64,000 nt of DNA from Xenorhabdus beddingii (GTDB lineage Bacteria > Pseudomonadota > Gammaproteobacteria > Enterobacterales > Enterobacteriaceae). A program made the translations under genes and the position numbers. Shown in pieces: positions 62,897-64,000 of this stretch (within the stretch, counting starts at the first letter, position 1; every line of letters begins with the position of its first letter). Location of the stretch: contig NZ_MUBK01000006.1 of assembly GCF_002127545.1 (NCBI RefSeq), forward strand, positions 62,001 through 126,000, written 5' to 3'. The notes below the pieces were generated by a model. It made no database searches. It was not told the origin of the DNA and saw only the letters and a program-made list of their open reading frames with translations.

Positions 62897-63361
62897 TTAC
62901 CGTAAGTAATGAATGACCTGATTATGGCTGCCTCGCCAGATTAACGTGGGATCATGTCGCGTTTGTTCAAATTTCCCATCAACCAAGACATGAATATGGC
63001 TGATAACTTCTTGCTGGATCTCACTTAATTCATTGAGTACATAGCCTGTCCATAACCAGATATCCTTATCCGGGCATTCTTCTCTTACACGCTTAACCAA
63101 CGGTAAAATTACGGGTAAATTATGGGGATGCAGAGGATCGCCACCGGATAGTGATAAACCTTGCCGTTTAATCCGCCGATCTTTCAAATCAGCGATGATT
63201 TGGTTTTCCACCTCCAACGTAAAAGGCTGACCAGAATCAACCTGCCAGGTGCTTTGGTTATAGCAGCCCCGGCATTGATGCTGACAGCCTGATACAAACA
63301 ACGTGCAACGAGTTCCGGGGCCATTGACCACATCAACCGGATAATACTGATGATAATTCAT
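62897..63361 (-). CDS. nrdG: Anaerobic ribonucleotide reductase activase NrdG
   Basis: 154 residues from the ATG at 63361 (MNYHQYYPVDVVNGPGTRCT), the same size as E. coli NrdG. Radical-SAM cysteines C26, C30 and C33 (SGCQHQCRGCYN) bind the 4Fe-4S cluster, followed by LSGGDPLHP, the SAM-binding GGD motif. It generates the glycyl radical on NrdD. Four bases separate its start from the nrdD stop. nrdD-nrdG form an operon. Confidence 0.96.
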   Translation of the reverse strand: MNYHQYYPVDVVNGPGTRCTLFVSGCQHQCRGCYNQSTWQVDSGQPFTLEVENQIIADLKDRRIKRQGLSLSGGDPLHPHNLPVILPLVKRVREECPDKDIWLWTGYVLNELSEIQQEVISHIHVLVDGKFEQTRHDPTLIWRGSHNQVIHYLR

Positions 63362-63365
63362 GGTA

Positions 63366-64000
63366 TTAACCCATTCGGCCATTGCTGAGATGCTTCACGC
63401 GGCGTTTCACTTCTTCCTGTTTCCCGCTGTTGAACGGGCGTGCATCCGGGCTGCCAAGATAGCCGCAAACACGGCGAATGACAGAAACCTGCGCTGAGTC
63501 ATGATTGCCACAGTGAGGACAAGTGAATCCTTTGCTGGTACAGGCAAATTCTCCGGTAAAACCACATTGGTAACATTCATCAATGGGGGTATTGGTGCCA
63601 TAGTAAGGAACACGCGAATAGCTATAATCCCAAACATCCTCCAATGCTTTCAAATTATGTTGCAGATTGGGATACTCGCCGTAACAGATAAAACCGCCAT
63701 TCGCCAACGGCGGATAGGGCGCTTCAAAATCAAGTTTATCGTAGGGATTGACCCTTTTTTCCACATCCAGATGGAAGCTATTAGTGTAATAACCTTTATC
63801 GGTGACGCCGTGAATCAAACCAAACTCGGCGCTATCCAGACGGCAGAAACGATCGCATAAATTCTCGCTTGGCGTACTGTACAGACTGAATCCGTAGCCA
63901 GTCTCCTGCTTCCAGTGATCAACCGCCTCACGTAGATGTTCAATAATGGAAAGGGCTTTCTGTTGGCGCTGTTTATCATCAAACAGGTGGGCGTGATGAC
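63366..64000 (-). CDS. nrdD: Anaerobic ribonucleoside-triphosphate reductase NrdD, 3' part
   Basis: The C-terminal 210 or so residues of class III ribonucleotide reductase; the 5' part continues beyond the window at 64000. Zinc-finger cysteines CYQCGFTGEF...CPHCG and the glycyl-radical loop RRVCGYLGSPDARPFN (radical Gly about 25 residues from the C-terminus) are intact. It reduces NTPs to dNTPs without oxygen. It is co-transcribed with nrdG. The frame is open from 64000 to the stop at 63366; a Met-initiated ORF inside it is only an artefact of the window edge. Confidence 0.97.
   Translation of the reverse strand, partial: HHAHLFDDKQRQQKALSIIEHLREAVDHWKQETGYGFSLYSTPSENLCDRFCRLDSAEFGLIHGVTDKGYYTNSFHLDVEKRVNPYDKLDFEAPYPPLANGGFICYGEYPNLQHNLKALEDVWDYSYSRVPYYGTNTPIDECYQCGFTGEFACTSKGFTCPHCGNHDSAQVSVIRRVCGYLGSPDARPFNSGKQEEVKRRVKHLSNGRMG

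Overview
The window is chromosomal DNA from a gammaproteobacterium of the order Enterobacterales. Most housekeeping proteins are close to their Escherichia coli counterparts, and several gene orders match E. coli (ytfJ-ytfK-ytfL-msrA-tamA-tamB-ytfP-ppa; rplU-rpmA-obgE; dacB/greA-yhbY/rlmE-ftsH-folP-glmM-secG-leuU; metY-rimP-nusA-infB-rbfA-truB-rpsO-pnp-nlpI-yrbN-deaD; yhbS). A 127-bp ERIC element, moderate AT richness, AT-rich intergenic deserts and several invasin/intimin-type adhesins suggest the Morganellaceae, most likely a Xenorhabdus- or Photorhabdus-like bacterium. The genus is an inference and is not proven by the sequence.

Layout. 1-10 kb: envelope and repair genes, including the TamA/TamB outer-membrane assembly module, then ppa. 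10-18 kb: an accessory insertion between ppa and fbp with two tandem, recently duplicated inverse autotransporters. 18-24 kb: fbp, mpl, argR, mdh and sfsB, then two tandem small DNA-binding proteins with a phage Mu-type N-terminal HTH domain. 24-48.6 kb: almost uninterrupted core genome (isoprenoid chain synthesis, ribosomal proteins, GTPase ObgE, transcription/translation factors, FtsH protease, folate and peptidoglycan precursor genes, two tRNAs, RNA decay genes). 48.8-61 kb: a second accessory region between deaD and yhbS. It holds a tiny ORF, the BtsS/BtsR pyruvate-sensing two-component system, a third inverse autotransporter (with LysM), an orphan tyrosine recombinase, two long AT-rich gene-free stretches, and an exporter operon (HlyD-type adaptor plus two ABC-2 permeases) without an ATPase gene. 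61-64 kb: a remnant of yhbT, yhbS, a DUF1471 secreted peptide, yhbP, nrdG and the 3' part of nrdD.

How it fits together. The transcription/translation operon is wired as in E. coli, including a TTG start for pnp, a likely RNase III hairpin in the pnp leader, a likely internal GTG start producing a short IF2, and the yrbN peptide overlapping the deaD start. The accessory content is dominated by surface adhesion. Each of the three inverse autotransporters contains exactly two cysteines, flanking a C-terminal domain, as expected for a disulfide-closed adhesive tip. The first pair lies next to tamAB, a module reported to help assemble this class of protein. The best candidates for undescribed biology are the duplicated adhesin pair, the paired Mu-HTH proteins, the recombinase next to the third adhesin, and the ATPase-less ABC-2 exporter.
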